In this document: positions 1 to 7,182 of the stretch, piece after piece | Numbering within the stretch: position 1 is the first letter of the stretch | Layout of the letters: each line of letters starts with the position of its first letter | NCBI GenBank assembly: GCA_963719325.1 | Contig: CAVRBW010000007.1 | Location: 1 to 64,000 of the forward strand | Source: DATBLE01 sp963719325 | Lineage (GTDB): Bacteria; Actinomycetota; Thermoleophilia; Gaiellales; Gaiellaceae | Length of the DNA: 64,000 nucleotides | Reading direction: 5' to 3' | Notes under the pieces: generated by a model | Told to the model about the DNA's origin: nothing | What the model saw: the letters and a program-made list of their open reading frames with translations, nothing else | The model's database searches: none | Made by a program: the position numbers and the translations under genes

Positions 1-44
1 GGCTCATAACCCGGAGGTCGCAGGTTCAAATCCTGCCCCCGCTA
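1..44 (+). tRNA. tRNA-fMet (CAT), 3' part only
   Basis: The 3' half of an initiator tRNA enters from the left edge. Visible are the anticodon loop with CAT at 5-7, the 3' side of a GC-rich anticodon stem (CCC at 10-12), the T arm GCAGG-TTCAAAT-CCTGC (20-36) and the acceptor strand CCCCGCT with discriminator A44. CCA is not encoded. CCC after the loop fits the three G:C pairs typical of initiator tRNA; an elongator cannot be fully excluded because the 5' half is missing. Confidence 0.85.
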
Positions 45-70
45 TTCCGTAGAGATCGCTTCGTCCGCTT

Positions 71-541
71 TCACACCCAGTCCGCTTCTCGTGCTCCTCG
101 TGCAGCGATTCGACGCTCGGCCCGGTCGATGGGCGTGAAGGTGGGGCAGCCGATCTGGTCGTCGCGGCCGAGGATCCAGTTGGAGAGTACGGTCGCTTCA
201 CACCCTGGCTGGGCTCGCCAGGCGGCGACAAGCAACGTCACGCCGTAGAAGAGCGCGGCGCCGTCGGCGGTGTAGGGATTGACGAGCAGCGCGACGATCA
301 CGACGCAGTTAAGCGTGAGACCGGCGCTGCCGGTGAAGCGAACGGGAGCCTTGCTGTAGTGGCCCGCGACCAGGCCCAGCACGAGCATCAGGCCGGGAAG
401 CACGGCCAGTCCGAGCACAGCGTCGTACCACTGGAGCCCCCAGGAGGCGCCATCGGCGAGCGCTAGATAGAGGAGCGCGAACGCGACGATGAGTCGGCTG
501 GCGGTTCCGATGGGGCCGATCCTTCGCAAGGTGTCTCGCAT
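71..541 (-). CDS. Small four-helix membrane protein with C-terminal GCE...GC motif
   Basis: A 156-residue integral membrane protein. Hydrophobic segments lie at about residues 17-33, 40-62, 73-90 and 95-108. The C-terminal tail contains two cysteines about 20 residues apart, in GCEATVLSNW and GRDDQIGC. A good ribosome site (AAGGAGGA) precedes the ATG. It lies about 60 bp downstream of the MerR gene on the same strand and is probably co-transcribed with it. I do not recognise a characterised family. The paired cysteines and the redox/metal neighbourhood suggest a metal or thiol role, which is inference. Confidence 0.7.
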   Translation of the reverse strand: MRDTLRRIGPIGTASRLIVAFALLYLALADGASWGLQWYDAVLGLAVLPGLMLVLGLVAGHYSKAPVRFTGSAGLTLNCVVIVALLVNPYTADGAALFYGVTLLVAAWRAQPGCEATVLSNWILGRDDQIGCPTFTPIDRAERRIAARGAREADWV

Positions 542-601
542 GTTCTTGTCCTCCTTCGACTGGGCTGTCCGCCAAGGTACGGTCTCACCCCAGGGGGAAG
601 G

Positions 602-1093
602 TCAAGCCCGTTTTCGCGAGCGGCGCGGATCCTCCGGTGCAAGGTCGGCTTCGCCTGTGCCCGCGAGCGAAGCCGCATTCTCTCTTCGGAACCGCCGGAT
701 GCGACCCTGAAGAGCTTGTAGCGAGGTGAGCTGATCTTCAATGCGGTTCTCCGCGCGGTCGAGTAGGGCTGCGAGATGCGGCCCCACCGGCTCGCCCGGC
801 CGCTCGAGGTATATCCCGGCGAGGTGTTCGATCTCTTTGAGTGTGAGCCCAAGGGAGCGCAGGTTTCCGATGACCCGGACGCACCAAAGGGCGGAGCCGT
901 CGAACAGGCGGTAGTTGGCTTCGCTACGCCCTGCGCTGTAGATCAACCCTCGGTCTTCCAGGTCGCGGATCGCCTTCCGCGACATGCCAGTTCGGTGTGC
1001 CAGCTCGCCGACGGTCATCAGATCCCGATCGCCACTGCGACTGACGGCGGAGGAGCGGGCGGGATTTCGAGCTGCCTCGGACGCGCGCATCAC
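602..1093 (-). CDS. MerR-family transcriptional regulator
   Basis: A DNA-binding regulator of the MerR family. The winged helix-turn-helix reads TVGELAHRTGMSRKAIRD, followed by a wing with YRLFD and a dimerisation coiled coil (about residues 100-140). No cysteine pattern typical of the CueR/MerR metal loop is visible, so the inducer is unknown. The ATG at 1093 adds 25 residues before the domain; an internal ATG at 1018 starts just before MTVGEL and is equally possible. It lies between the lipoprotein gene and the small membrane protein on the same strand and probably controls this cluster or itself. Confidence 0.85.
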   Translation of the reverse strand: MMRASEAARNPARSSAVSRSGDRDLMTVGELAHRTGMSRKAIRDLEDRGLIYSAGRSEANYRLFDGSALWCVRVIGNLRSLGLTLKEIEHLAGIYLERPGEPVGPHLAALLDRAENRIEDQLTSLQALQGRIRRFRRENAASLAGTGEADLAPEDPRRSRKRA

Positions 1094-1142
1094 GATCGTT
1101 GCTCCCTGGTCTTGGTCGTCTTGGTCGATCGGTGTGTTTGCC

Positions 1143-1706
1143 TCACTTCGCGTCCTTCAGCAGCGGGATGAATTCTCCGCTGAGGCCGTGGGTGCCACCG
1201 ATGACGGGTGCTCCAGTGGCAAGAACCCGAGTCTGAAGCTGGCCCCAGGTGGTCTTGGCTGGGAAGGCGTAGTAGGCGTCCCAGACCACGCCACCTTCGA
1301 GGTCGTCGATTCTGTGGCTACCGAACCAGCGGCCCGAGATCTCCTTCGGATCCCAGAAGCTCGTAACCCGTGGATCGTCGAACATCGCCTTGGGAATCTT
1401 GTTGCGCGCGTCACCGGGGTACTCCGGCTCCCAGAGCACGAGTACATGGAGGTCGGCGCCGGCGTGTCCCTCGAGGATGTGTTGTCGGACCCAACTGGCC
1501 CCGATCTGACACGTGGGTCAGGTGGGCGAGATGAGGACGATCAGCTGGGGCACGTCCTGGTGAGCGTCGAATGATTCACGCAGCTGCTGGATGCTCGTGA
1601 GCTCTGGAGCGGTGCCCTCTTCTGTCGGCCCGCTTGAATGGTTGCTCGTGCCACAGGCTGAGACGAGCAGGGCGGTTGCGCAGACGAGTAGTGCGAGACG
1701 TGTCAT
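1143..1706 (-). CDS. Thioredoxin-like lipoprotein, predicted selenoprotein (UGA in frame)
   Basis: Predicted exported thiol/selenol protein of 187 residues. The N-terminus is a lipoprotein signal (MTRLALL..., lipobox LVSAC, Cys18). After a linker comes a thioredoxin-like strand LIVLISPT, then codon 63 is TGA (1520-1518), then PTC. Reading TGA as selenocysteine gives U-P-T-C, a redox CxxC-type motif. The same frame stays open for 124 further codons with protein-like sequence (LEGHAGADLHVLVLWEPEY, TSFWDPKEISGRWFG) to the TAG-type end at 1143. A hairpin with a G-U in its loop follows the TGA. The start overlaps the ccdA stop by 4 nt, fitting CcdA as electron donor outside the membrane. The alternative is a nonsense mutation of a cysteine codon; the intact downstream frame argues against decay. 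Confidence 0.75.
1485..1504 (-). promoter_or_regulatory. Candidate bacterial SECIS hairpin
   Basis: Beginning 14 nt after the UGA, the transcript can fold TCGGGGCC-AGTT-GGGTCCGA: four Watson-Crick pairs, one G-U, one G-G mismatch and two G-C pairs closing loop AGTT. The loop G and U are nucleotides 23 and 24 after the UGA, in the range of bacterial SECIS elements bound by SelB. A lower stem GTGT/ACAC (nucleotides 6-9 and 36-39) extends it. Function is inferred. Confidence 0.6.
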
Positions 1707-2665
1707 CGGCGCAGGGCTTCTGTTGACGCGGGCCTCTTGCGTAGTCGATGAGCAAGGCCACTTGCAGCGGCGAGCGCCACGATCGCGCCGGCCACACTGA
1801 GGAGCGACGTGCCGTGGCGGCGGGCGAAGCTCTCGAGCTCGGCGGAATAGCGGCTCGCCGGGCCGACGATCGGGTCGTCGGCGAGCGTGAGGCTGTCGCC
1901 GAAGCGAATCCGCACCCAGTAGTAGATGAGATAGCCGCCTGCAGCGACGAGCAGGAGTCCGGCGGTGCGCCCGACGTATGGAAGGAAGGGCCGGAAGAAA
2001 CGGCTAATGCCTTCACGAGCAAAGGCGACTGCAACCGATAGAGCCATCAGGACGACGCTCATGCCGACGCCGTACGCGGCAAAAACGGTGAGCTTGTTGC
2101 CACCGAGAGAAGCGCCTACGAGCGTGAGGAAGATCGGAAGCGTGCAGCCGAGGGACGCGAGCCCATAGCCGACGCCGAAGAGAACCATCGTCGCGAACCG
2201 GCGCTCCGGGCGGAGACGCGGCCGTCGATGGAGACCAAGCTGCACCTTGCCTCCCGAGACAGCGAACAGGCCCGTCAGCGTGAGCACGCTGCCCGTGACG
2301 AGTCCGACCCACGGCACCGCGTCGGCGATCGTGCCGACGCCGTAGCTGAGGGGCAGGCCGACGATGGCGAATAGGCCAAGGAAACCCACGGCCGCCAATG
2401 CGCCCACGAAGAGGCCCTGCACGATCCTGGTCGGAGCCGGTGGAAGCTGCTCTTCGTCCGCGCCGACGTAGAAGGAGAGGAAGGCAGGCAAGAGCGGAAA
2501 GCCGCAGGGGTTGACGACCGAGAGACCGCCCGCCGTGAACGCGATCGAGAGTGGAACGGCGTCGATCGAGCGAGTATGGCAAAAATCGTCGCTTTCTGAT
2601 ATTAGGATAGACCAATATGGTTGCGGCGCCTCAGCTGGCCGGCCCGTTTCGCCTTCCTGACTCAC
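1703..2665 (-). CDS. ccdA: CcdA/DsbD-type transmembrane thiol-disulfide transporter
   Basis: A membrane protein that passes electrons from cytoplasmic thioredoxin to exported thiol proteins. The first helix carries the typical motif FTAGGLSVVNPCGFPLLPAFLS, and the matching cysteine of the second half is in YGLASLGCTLPIFLTLVG, giving the two membrane cysteines of CcdA. Six or more helices and a basic C-terminal tail follow. The start is unresolved: no ATG, GTG or TTG lies close before the first helix. The coordinate given uses GTG at 2665, which would overlap the divergent regulator. The stop overlaps the start of the thioredoxin-like lipoprotein, its likely partner. Confidence 0.85.
   Translation of the reverse strand: MSQEGETGRPAEAPQPYWSILISESDDFCHTRSIDAVPLSIAFTAGGLSVVNPCGFPLLPAFLSFYVGADEEQLPPAPTRIVQGLFVGALAAVGFLGLFAIVGLPLSYGVGTIADAVPWVGLVTGSVLTLTGLFAVSGGKVQLGLHRRPRLRPERRFATMVLFGVGYGLASLGCTLPIFLTLVGASLGGNKLTVFAAYGVGMSVVLMALSVAVAFAREGISRFFRPFLPYVGRTAGLLLVAAGGYLIYYWVRIRFGDSLTLADDPIVGPASRYSAELESFARRHGTSLLSVAGAIVALAAASGLAHRLRKRPASTEALRR
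2599..2618. promoter_or_regulatory. Inverted repeat ATATT-N10-AATAT, candidate ArsR operator
   Basis: The inverted repeat ATATT (2599-2603) and AATAT (2614-2618) covers the -10-like TAGGAT (2603-2608) and the ATG of the regulator gene. It lies between this gene and the divergent ccdA operon, the expected place for an operator repressing both. Confidence 0.5.
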
Positions 2666-2988
2666 CTTCAGAGAGCGACCTCGTGGCGAAGTACTTCCGC
2701 GGCCTAGGCGATCCGTTGCGTGTGCGGATCCTGCAGCTACTTCGCACCGAGGGCGAGCTCTCTGTCGGTGAGCTGGTCGAGCGGCTGGGCGAGGCTCAAC
2801 CAAAGATCTCTAACCATCTCGCGTGTCTTCGCTGGTGCGGCTTCGTCGAAGCGCAACGGAGCCATCGCACGGTGATGAACCGAATCGCTGATCAGCGAGT
2901 GCTCGAGATGCTGGATCTCGCCGAGGCGTTGCTGGCCGATAACGCCGAGCATGTCGCGGCTTGCTGCCGCATTGACCCCGAGACGTGA
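2617..2988 (+). CDS. ArsR/SmtB-family metal-responsive repressor, CmtR-like
   Basis: A 123-residue winged-helix repressor. The domain runs from AKYFRGLGDPLRVRIL to the wing. The recognition helix AQPKISNHLACLRWCGFV contains C-x3-C in the position of the two helix cysteines of mycobacterial CmtR (LACLRGCG), and a C-terminal CC (AACCRI) can supply a further ligand. This suggests sensing of a soft metal such as Cd, Pb or Hg, by family knowledge. The ATG lies 8 nt after TAGGAT, so the mRNA is probably leaderless. It overlaps the next gene by 4 nt and is divergent from ccdA. Confidence 0.88.
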   Translation: MVAAPQLAGPFRLPDSPSESDLVAKYFRGLGDPLRVRILQLLRTEGELSVGELVERLGEAQPKISNHLACLRWCGFVEAQRSHRTVMNRIADQRVLEMLDLAEALLADNAEHVAACCRIDPET

Positions 2989-3209
2989 CCAGGCCGGTCG
3001 TCGAGCTTCTCTACTTCGAGGGCTGTCCGAACCATCAGCCTGCGCTCGAGCTGGTGGAGCGGACGAGCCGCCAGCTCGGAATTGAGACCGAGCTGCAGCT
3101 GATCGCCGTCCCCGACCAGGAGACGGCGCAACGACTCCGGTTCCTCGACTCGCCGACGATCCGCGTCGAAGGGATCGACATCGACCCGTCCGCCGTCGAT
3201 TCAGCGTGA
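2985..3209 (+). CDS. Small thioredoxin-fold protein
   Basis: A 74-residue protein that begins with a thioredoxin-like strand and cysteine turn (VELLYFEGCPNHQPA), followed by a helix and a second strand ending FLDSPTIRVEGIDIDP, which includes the cis-Pro-type SPT. Family members I recall have an extra C-terminal segment containing further cysteines; here a TGA follows DPSAVDSA, so the protein is short. It has only one cysteine. It overlaps the ArsR-type regulator by 4 nt (GTGA) and belongs to the same metal/redox module. The exact role is unknown. Confidence 0.75.
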   Translation: MTRPVVELLYFEGCPNHQPALELVERTSRQLGIETELQLIAVPDQETAQRLRFLDSPTIRVEGIDIDPSAVDSA

Positions 3210-3352
3210 CGACCGACGTTCCGCTCGCGCCCGAGGCCGGGTCGGTACTCGCTGCGCTCATGGGGTGGCTCTCGCGCCTGATCAGCACCTAGCGCTGAAG
3301 ACGCCGCGGGCGAGCTCGAGATAGCTCGCGGAGTGCCGCCCGAGAAAGGGTT

Positions 3353-3538
3353 CACCGAGCCGGGTGCGCTTTCGTCCACCGTTCCCGCCGACGTTCCGAC
3401 CCAGGCCTTGCGGCCTCATCGTCCAATCGCCAGGAGCGGCTTCGACCTAATCGCGTCCCGTACTCGGTGCGATCACGACCCTACGGTCGATCCGCGACGA
3501 GGGCAAGTCCAGGCGACCTCAAAGTGCGCAAAGAGCGC
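3353..3538 (-). repeat. Repeated structured element, copy A (RNA-like)
   Basis: This 186-nt non-coding stretch recurs at 23007-23192 with the same internal spacing. A 117-nt domain is closed by CACCGAG (3463-3469, read on the minus strand) and CTCGGTG (3353-3359). Inside is GGCC-GCAA-GGCC, a GNRA tetraloop on the minus strand, and a hairpin with loop containing GAAAGCG. Upstream on the minus strand are hairpins CGACC-GTAG-GGTCG (3476-3489) and GCGC-TCTTT-GCGC (3526-3538). Both differ from copy B by compensatory changes. No gene follows directly on the minus strand. The rest of 3210-3617 shows no gene. Confidence 0.65.
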
Positions 3539-3617
3539 GAATTCGTTCGCGCTCCTGCCCCGAGCTCGGATACCGCCGTGAGATCGGCTCGACACGGCCC
3601 GCTGGCACGGCTTGCGG

Positions 3618-4254
3618 CTACGGACCTTCCCAGTCGAAGGGGAAGTGCTTGCTCGAGCGGCCGTCCCATTCCCACTTGAAGCCGAACGCGTCGGCACGGT
3701 CAGCGGTCGCTCTGCCCCAAGTCGCGACTTGCCCGGGGCCGACTTCGGCACCGGGAGCATTGTGAAGCTGGACTCGCTGGCCGGGAGAGATCGTGGGACC
3801 GGTCAGCGCCTCCGCCCGTGCTGTCGCCTTGCCGGAAACTTCGGCCGCCCAGTAGGAGAGATCGTCTGCGAGCTCGAACGTGATCGGGGCGTATTCGATC
3901 CCGCGAACCTCGCCGATCATCGACGCGAACTCGCCTGGCCAACCGCCAGCCTGGCCACCGAAGATCGTCTGCAGCGCCTCGCGCTGATCCTCGTCGGCAC
4001 GCTCGTCCAGGTACAGGCCCATCGTCACCTTTGTCTTCGCCTGCCCAGATGTTGCCCTCGAACGATCCCACGCCGAGGATGTTGAGGTCGTCGAGGCGCA
4101 CGTCGCCGAAGCTTCCCTCGCGAATGTGCCAGGCGAGAATGCCGTCGCAGTCACCTTCGCTCGGAGCTTGGGCGAATGTGCACGGGCAGGGAATGGTGCA
4201 TTTGCAGACGTCGAACCAATCTCCCGCCACGTGCCAGTGCGGTATGTCGGACAT
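3618..4254 (-). pseudogene. DUF1326 protein, interrupted by a +1 shift
   Basis: A DUF1326-family protein split over two frames. The N-terminal part starts at the ATG at 4254 with MSDIPHWHVAGDW and the cysteine motif CKCTIPCPC. It changes frame near 4036 and continues as KVTMGLYLDERADEDQREAL to FDWEGP. Removing one A from the AA at 4036-4037 restores WAGETKVTMG, which fits the family. The gene is otherwise complete (about 211 residues). It is the last gene of a DUF1326-DUF2182-DUF1326 cluster. The CxCxxxCPC motif suggests metal binding (inference). The shift may be a base-calling error. Confidence 0.8.
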
Positions 4255-4298
4255 CTCGCCTCCTTTACTTCCCGTCCTCCGTCCGCATCGAGTCGTCT

Positions 4299-5165
4299 TC
4301 ATCTTGTTGTCGGCGACCCTTGCTCCTTGACCATGTTGTCCATCTGCATCATCGCCGGCGCCTTGCCAGGATCGGTGAGGCCGGGGACGCTCGCCGGGGC
4401 GGCGGCGACCCAGACTCCGAACGCGACGAACGCGACCGCGAACACGCGCGAGAGGCGGAGGCCGTAGGGGAGCACCTTCTCGGCGAAGATGATGCCGGCG
4501 ACCACCGCCATCCAGAAGAGGCTCATCACCCCGAGCGCGAACAGGATCACCATCAGCCCCCAGCAACAGCCGACGCAGAAGAGGCCGTGCTCGACGCCCA
4601 TGCGGAGGGCGCCGATCCGGCCTTCCCGCCAGCCGTGGAAGACGAAATGGAGAGGGCCACGGCAGTGGCGCAGGCAGAACTCCTTCAGCTGCGTGAGCTG
4701 GTAGATGCCGGCGGCTGCGATCGCCCCCCCGGCGAAGTAGGGGCCCGCCCGGTCCCAGGCGAAAACCCCGGAGTCGAATGCCGTGACAAGCCGAAAGATG
4801 CCGTACGCAACAAACCCGTAGCCGGTCCAGGCTGCGAGGTAGCCGGTGACGAAGATCCAGGTCGGAACGAAGGTCGCCTTCGCCCGACGGTGGCGTTCTC
4901 GCGAGACACGCGCGAAGATCAGCACCATCGGCGCGACCGACGGCAGCATCATCGCCGCCATCATCGTCACCCACACACCCAGGTACCAGCCGAGGCCGCC
5001 GAGGTCGGTGCCGGGACCGGCATCCATCCCCTGCATCTGATCGACCGTGACGATCCAGGCGGCGAGCGCGCCGGCGAGGAGGAGCCCGGTGGCCCAGAGC
5101 GGGTTGAGAGACCGCAGTGGCGACGTCCGGTCGACCTGGTCGCGTGGAGCGGCAAGCACGTCCAT
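4299..5165 (-). CDS. DUF2182 polytopic membrane protein
   Basis: A 288-residue membrane protein of the DUF2182 family (annotated elsewhere as predicted metal-binding integral membrane protein). The typical signatures are WVTMMAAMMLPSVAPM in an early helix and the C-terminal MGVEHGLFCVGCCWGLM, with a CxxCC-like cluster inside the membrane. LKEFCLRHCRGP adds further cysteines. Six or seven helices are visible. It lies between two DUF1326 genes on the same strand, an association that suggests a shared complex or metal pathway; the biochemical function is not established from sequence. Confidence 0.88.
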   Translation of the reverse strand: MDVLAAPRDQVDRTSPLRSLNPLWATGLLLAGALAAWIVTVDQMQGMDAGPGTDLGGLGWYLGVWVTMMAAMMLPSVAPMVLIFARVSRERHRRAKATFVPTWIFVTGYLAAWTGYGFVAYGIFRLVTAFDSGVFAWDRAGPYFAGGAIAAAGIYQLTQLKEFCLRHCRGPLHFVFHGWREGRIGALRMGVEHGLFCVGCCWGLMVILFALGVMSLFWMAVVAGIIFAEKVLPYGLRLSRVFAVAFVAFGVWVAAAPASVPGLTDPGKAPAMMQMDNMVKEQGSPTTR

Positions 5166-5224
5166 GCCTGGAAACCCCCGAGCTACCTCGCTGCCCCGGA
5201 CTCTGGTCGCGCCACTCCCAAGGC

Positions 5225-5827
5225 TCAGGCCGCCCAGGCGAAGTGCGAGGAGGAGAGGGCCGACTTGCCCTCGTACTCGATGCCGAACGCGTGGATGTTG
5301 GAGTGGAGCGCCTTCGCAATCGTGAGCTCAGAGCCGGCGGGATGGAACATGCCCGTGATGCGAACCGGCTGACCCGTCTCGACGCCGAACGGAACGATGT
5401 CCTCGATCTCGAACTCGACTGCGTCGCCGATGCGCACACTGTGGTGCAGCCCATCCTCGCGCACGTCGATCCGCGCTCGGTCCACACCGAGATTCTCCCC
5501 GACGAGCGGCCCCAACGCCTCCATCGGCCCGCCCAGCTGGCCTCCGAAGACCGCCGTCAGCTTCTCCGCTTGCTCGTCTGACGCCGCGTCGTCGATGAAC
5601 ATGCCGAGTCGCCAGTCCCCGTCAGTCATGACCTTCGGCGTATCGGCGACCGCCGCGACCCTGAGGCCGGAGACGTCCGTACCCTCGACGTCGCCGTTCG
5701 TGATGTTGAACACCAGGATGACCCGGCAGCGATCGTAGGTTGCGCCGTTCGAGAGCGACGCGTTGCACGGGCAGATGAGCTCGCACGAGCACGTCTCGAT
5801 GTAGCTTCCCTCGAGCGTCCAGGCCAT
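5225..5827 (-). CDS. DUF1326 protein
   Basis: A complete DUF1326 protein of 200 residues, starting MAWTLEGSYIETC with AAGGAGG just upstream. The N-terminal motif CSCELICPC parallels the CKCTIPCPC of the interrupted copy and probably binds metal. The conserved middle AEKLTAVFGGQLGGPM and the C-terminal FGIEYEGKSALSSSHFAWAA are typical. Cytoplasmic, since no signal peptide is seen. It is the first gene of the DUF1326-DUF2182-DUF1326 cluster. Confidence 0.85.
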   Translation of the reverse strand: MAWTLEGSYIETCSCELICPCNASLSNGATYDRCRVILVFNITNGDVEGTDVSGLRVAAVADTPKVMTDGDWRLGMFIDDAASDEQAEKLTAVFGGQLGGPMEALGPLVGENLGVDRARIDVREDGLHHSVRIGDAVEFEIEDIVPFGVETGQPVRITGMFHPAGSELTIAKALHSNIHAFGIEYEGKSALSSSHFAWAA

Positions 5828-5987
5828 GTCGCCTCCTTTCCCCGAGGGTGATCGGCGGGATTCTGGGGGCAGCGGCCGCGCCCTGTCAAGCTCACGCACG
5901 CCTCGTCGGCTCGAATCGGGCCGGCCGGATCCGGCGACGCGAACACCTTCGGCGGACTCATCCACGAATACGCCCGAGCGGCGCGCC

Positions 5988-6719
5988 TCATCCGTAGCTC
6001 AGCTGCTCGTCCCAGTCGGGACGCCCCTCGCGAGTGAGGTCGAACAGGTTCCAGACCGGCTCGAGGGTCCCCACGTGTCGCGGGTCCTGGCCCGGGTCCC
6101 AGGGCGCGTAGAAGAGCTCCGATCCCCAGAAGTGACGGATCGTCCGACCGTCGCGATGGAAGACGTTGAGCATCGGCCGCTGCGCGCCCTCTGGGGTTTC
6201 GGCCAGGTAGTCCGCGTTGTAGGTGTTTCCGGCCGAGGAGAGCAGGCGCAGCCGCCGCCAGCCGCGCTCGTTCCTCCAGGTGAGGATTCGAGGCAGCGGC
6301 GACTTGGCGACCACCGCAAAGTTCATCCGTTGGCCAGCGTGCTCGACGGCGCCGTCTAGCTGATCGAGCAGGGCAACGCAGGATGGGCAAGGGCCTTCAC
6401 CGAGCGGCAGGCGAGCGGTCTCCTCTTCCTTGACCGGGCCTGGTCGGTCGTCCTCGGGGTCGCGCGGGAACATGAAGCTGTAGATCGCGAGAGAGTCCCT
6501 GCCGGTCTCGAACAGGTCTGAGAGGCGCACGTCCGCAGGCTTCCCGTTCTGGCCCTCGCCCTCGAAGAGGTAGTCCTCCGGGACCTCCCCGCCAGGGGGG
6601 AGCTCGCGCCTCGCCGCCGCAACGGCCTCCATCTTCCGGCGAAGCTCGATCTCCTGTGCGAGGAGGCGATCGCGCGCCTCCCTGTACTCCGCTGACTCCC
6701 CTGGGAACTTGACGGTCAT
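5988..6719 (-). CDS. DUF899 thioredoxin-fold protein
   Basis: A 243-residue protein of the DUF899 family (thioredoxin-like). It shows the usual long N-terminal helix (EYREARDRLLAQEIELRRKM), the strand LAIYSFMFP, a CPSC motif in GEGPCPSCVALLDQLDGA (peroxiredoxin/thioredoxin position), and the C-terminal NVFHRDGRTIRHFWGSELFYAP typical of the family. It is 19 bp downstream of the AHSA1 gene and reads in the same direction. The substrate is unknown. Confidence 0.85.
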   Translation of the reverse strand: MTVKFPGESAEYREARDRLLAQEIELRRKMEAVAAARRELPPGGEVPEDYLFEGEGQNGKPADVRLSDLFETGRDSLAIYSFMFPRDPEDDRPGPVKEEETARLPLGEGPCPSCVALLDQLDGAVEHAGQRMNFAVVAKSPLPRILTWRNERGWRRLRLLSSAGNTYNADYLAETPEGAQRPMLNVFHRDGRTIRHFWGSELFYAPWDPGQDPRHVGTLEPVWNLFDLTREGRPDWDEQLSYG

Positions 6720-6738
6720 CGGTTCCTCCTGACGGATC

Positions 6739-7182
6739 TCATCGCGCCAGGGCGCGATCGAGGTTGTCGAAGCACTTCCCCCAGCCGTCCTCGTGCTCGT
6801 CGCGGCCCTTCTCGGTGGTGATGCCGCTGTTGGTCATCAGCACGGTGGTCGCCCCGTCCCGCTCGGTGAACTCGAGCTCGATCAGCTGAGGGTTCTCGGG
6901 ATCGTCGTCCCAGACCCAGGTGAAGGCGAGCCGGTGGGGCCGGTCGATCACCGTGTACTCGCCGCCCCCGCCGTAGTCGGCTCCCGCCACCGGGTTCCGC
7001 ATCACGAGCCGGAGCTTCCCCCCGACCCGAAGGTCGACCTCGGCGCTGGGCGTCTCCCATTCGGGGTCGGCATGCCACCAGCGCAGCAGCACCTCCTCGC
7101 TGGTCCAGGCGTCGAACACCTCCTCTGCCGGTGCATCGAAGGTCCGCTCGATTCGCAGCACGAGGCCGCTGTCCTCGGTCAT
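6739..7182 (-). CDS. SRPBCC / AHSA1 (activator of Hsp90 ATPase-like) domain protein
   Basis: A 147-residue START-like lipid/ligand-binding fold. Diagnostic segments are RIERTFDAPAEEVFDAWTS, VLLRWWHADP, the strand YTVIDRPHRLAFTWVW and the C-terminal helix EDGWGKCFDNLDRAL. Start ATG at 7182 overlaps the stop of the ArsR-like gene by 4 nt. ArsR-AHSA1 pairs are common in actinobacteria; the ligand is not known. Confidence 0.9.
   Translation of the reverse strand: MTEDSGLVLRIERTFDAPAEEVFDAWTSEEVLLRWWHADPEWETPSAEVDLRVGGKLRLVMRNPVAGADYGGGGEYTVIDRPHRLAFTWVWDDDPENPQLIELEFTERDGATTVLMTNSGITTEKGRDEHEDGWGKCFDNLDRALAR

Noticed and set aside
4..231. Minus-strand open frame running through the tRNA
   Set aside because: It contains the GFEPATSG-type translation typical of the T arm of tRNA genes read in reverse, and overlaps the real membrane protein gene.
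3207..3209. TGA of the small thioredoxin-like gene as a second selenocysteine codon
   Set aside because: The sequence after it is Arg/Pro-rich and soon reaches another TGA, and no redox motif would include the residue.
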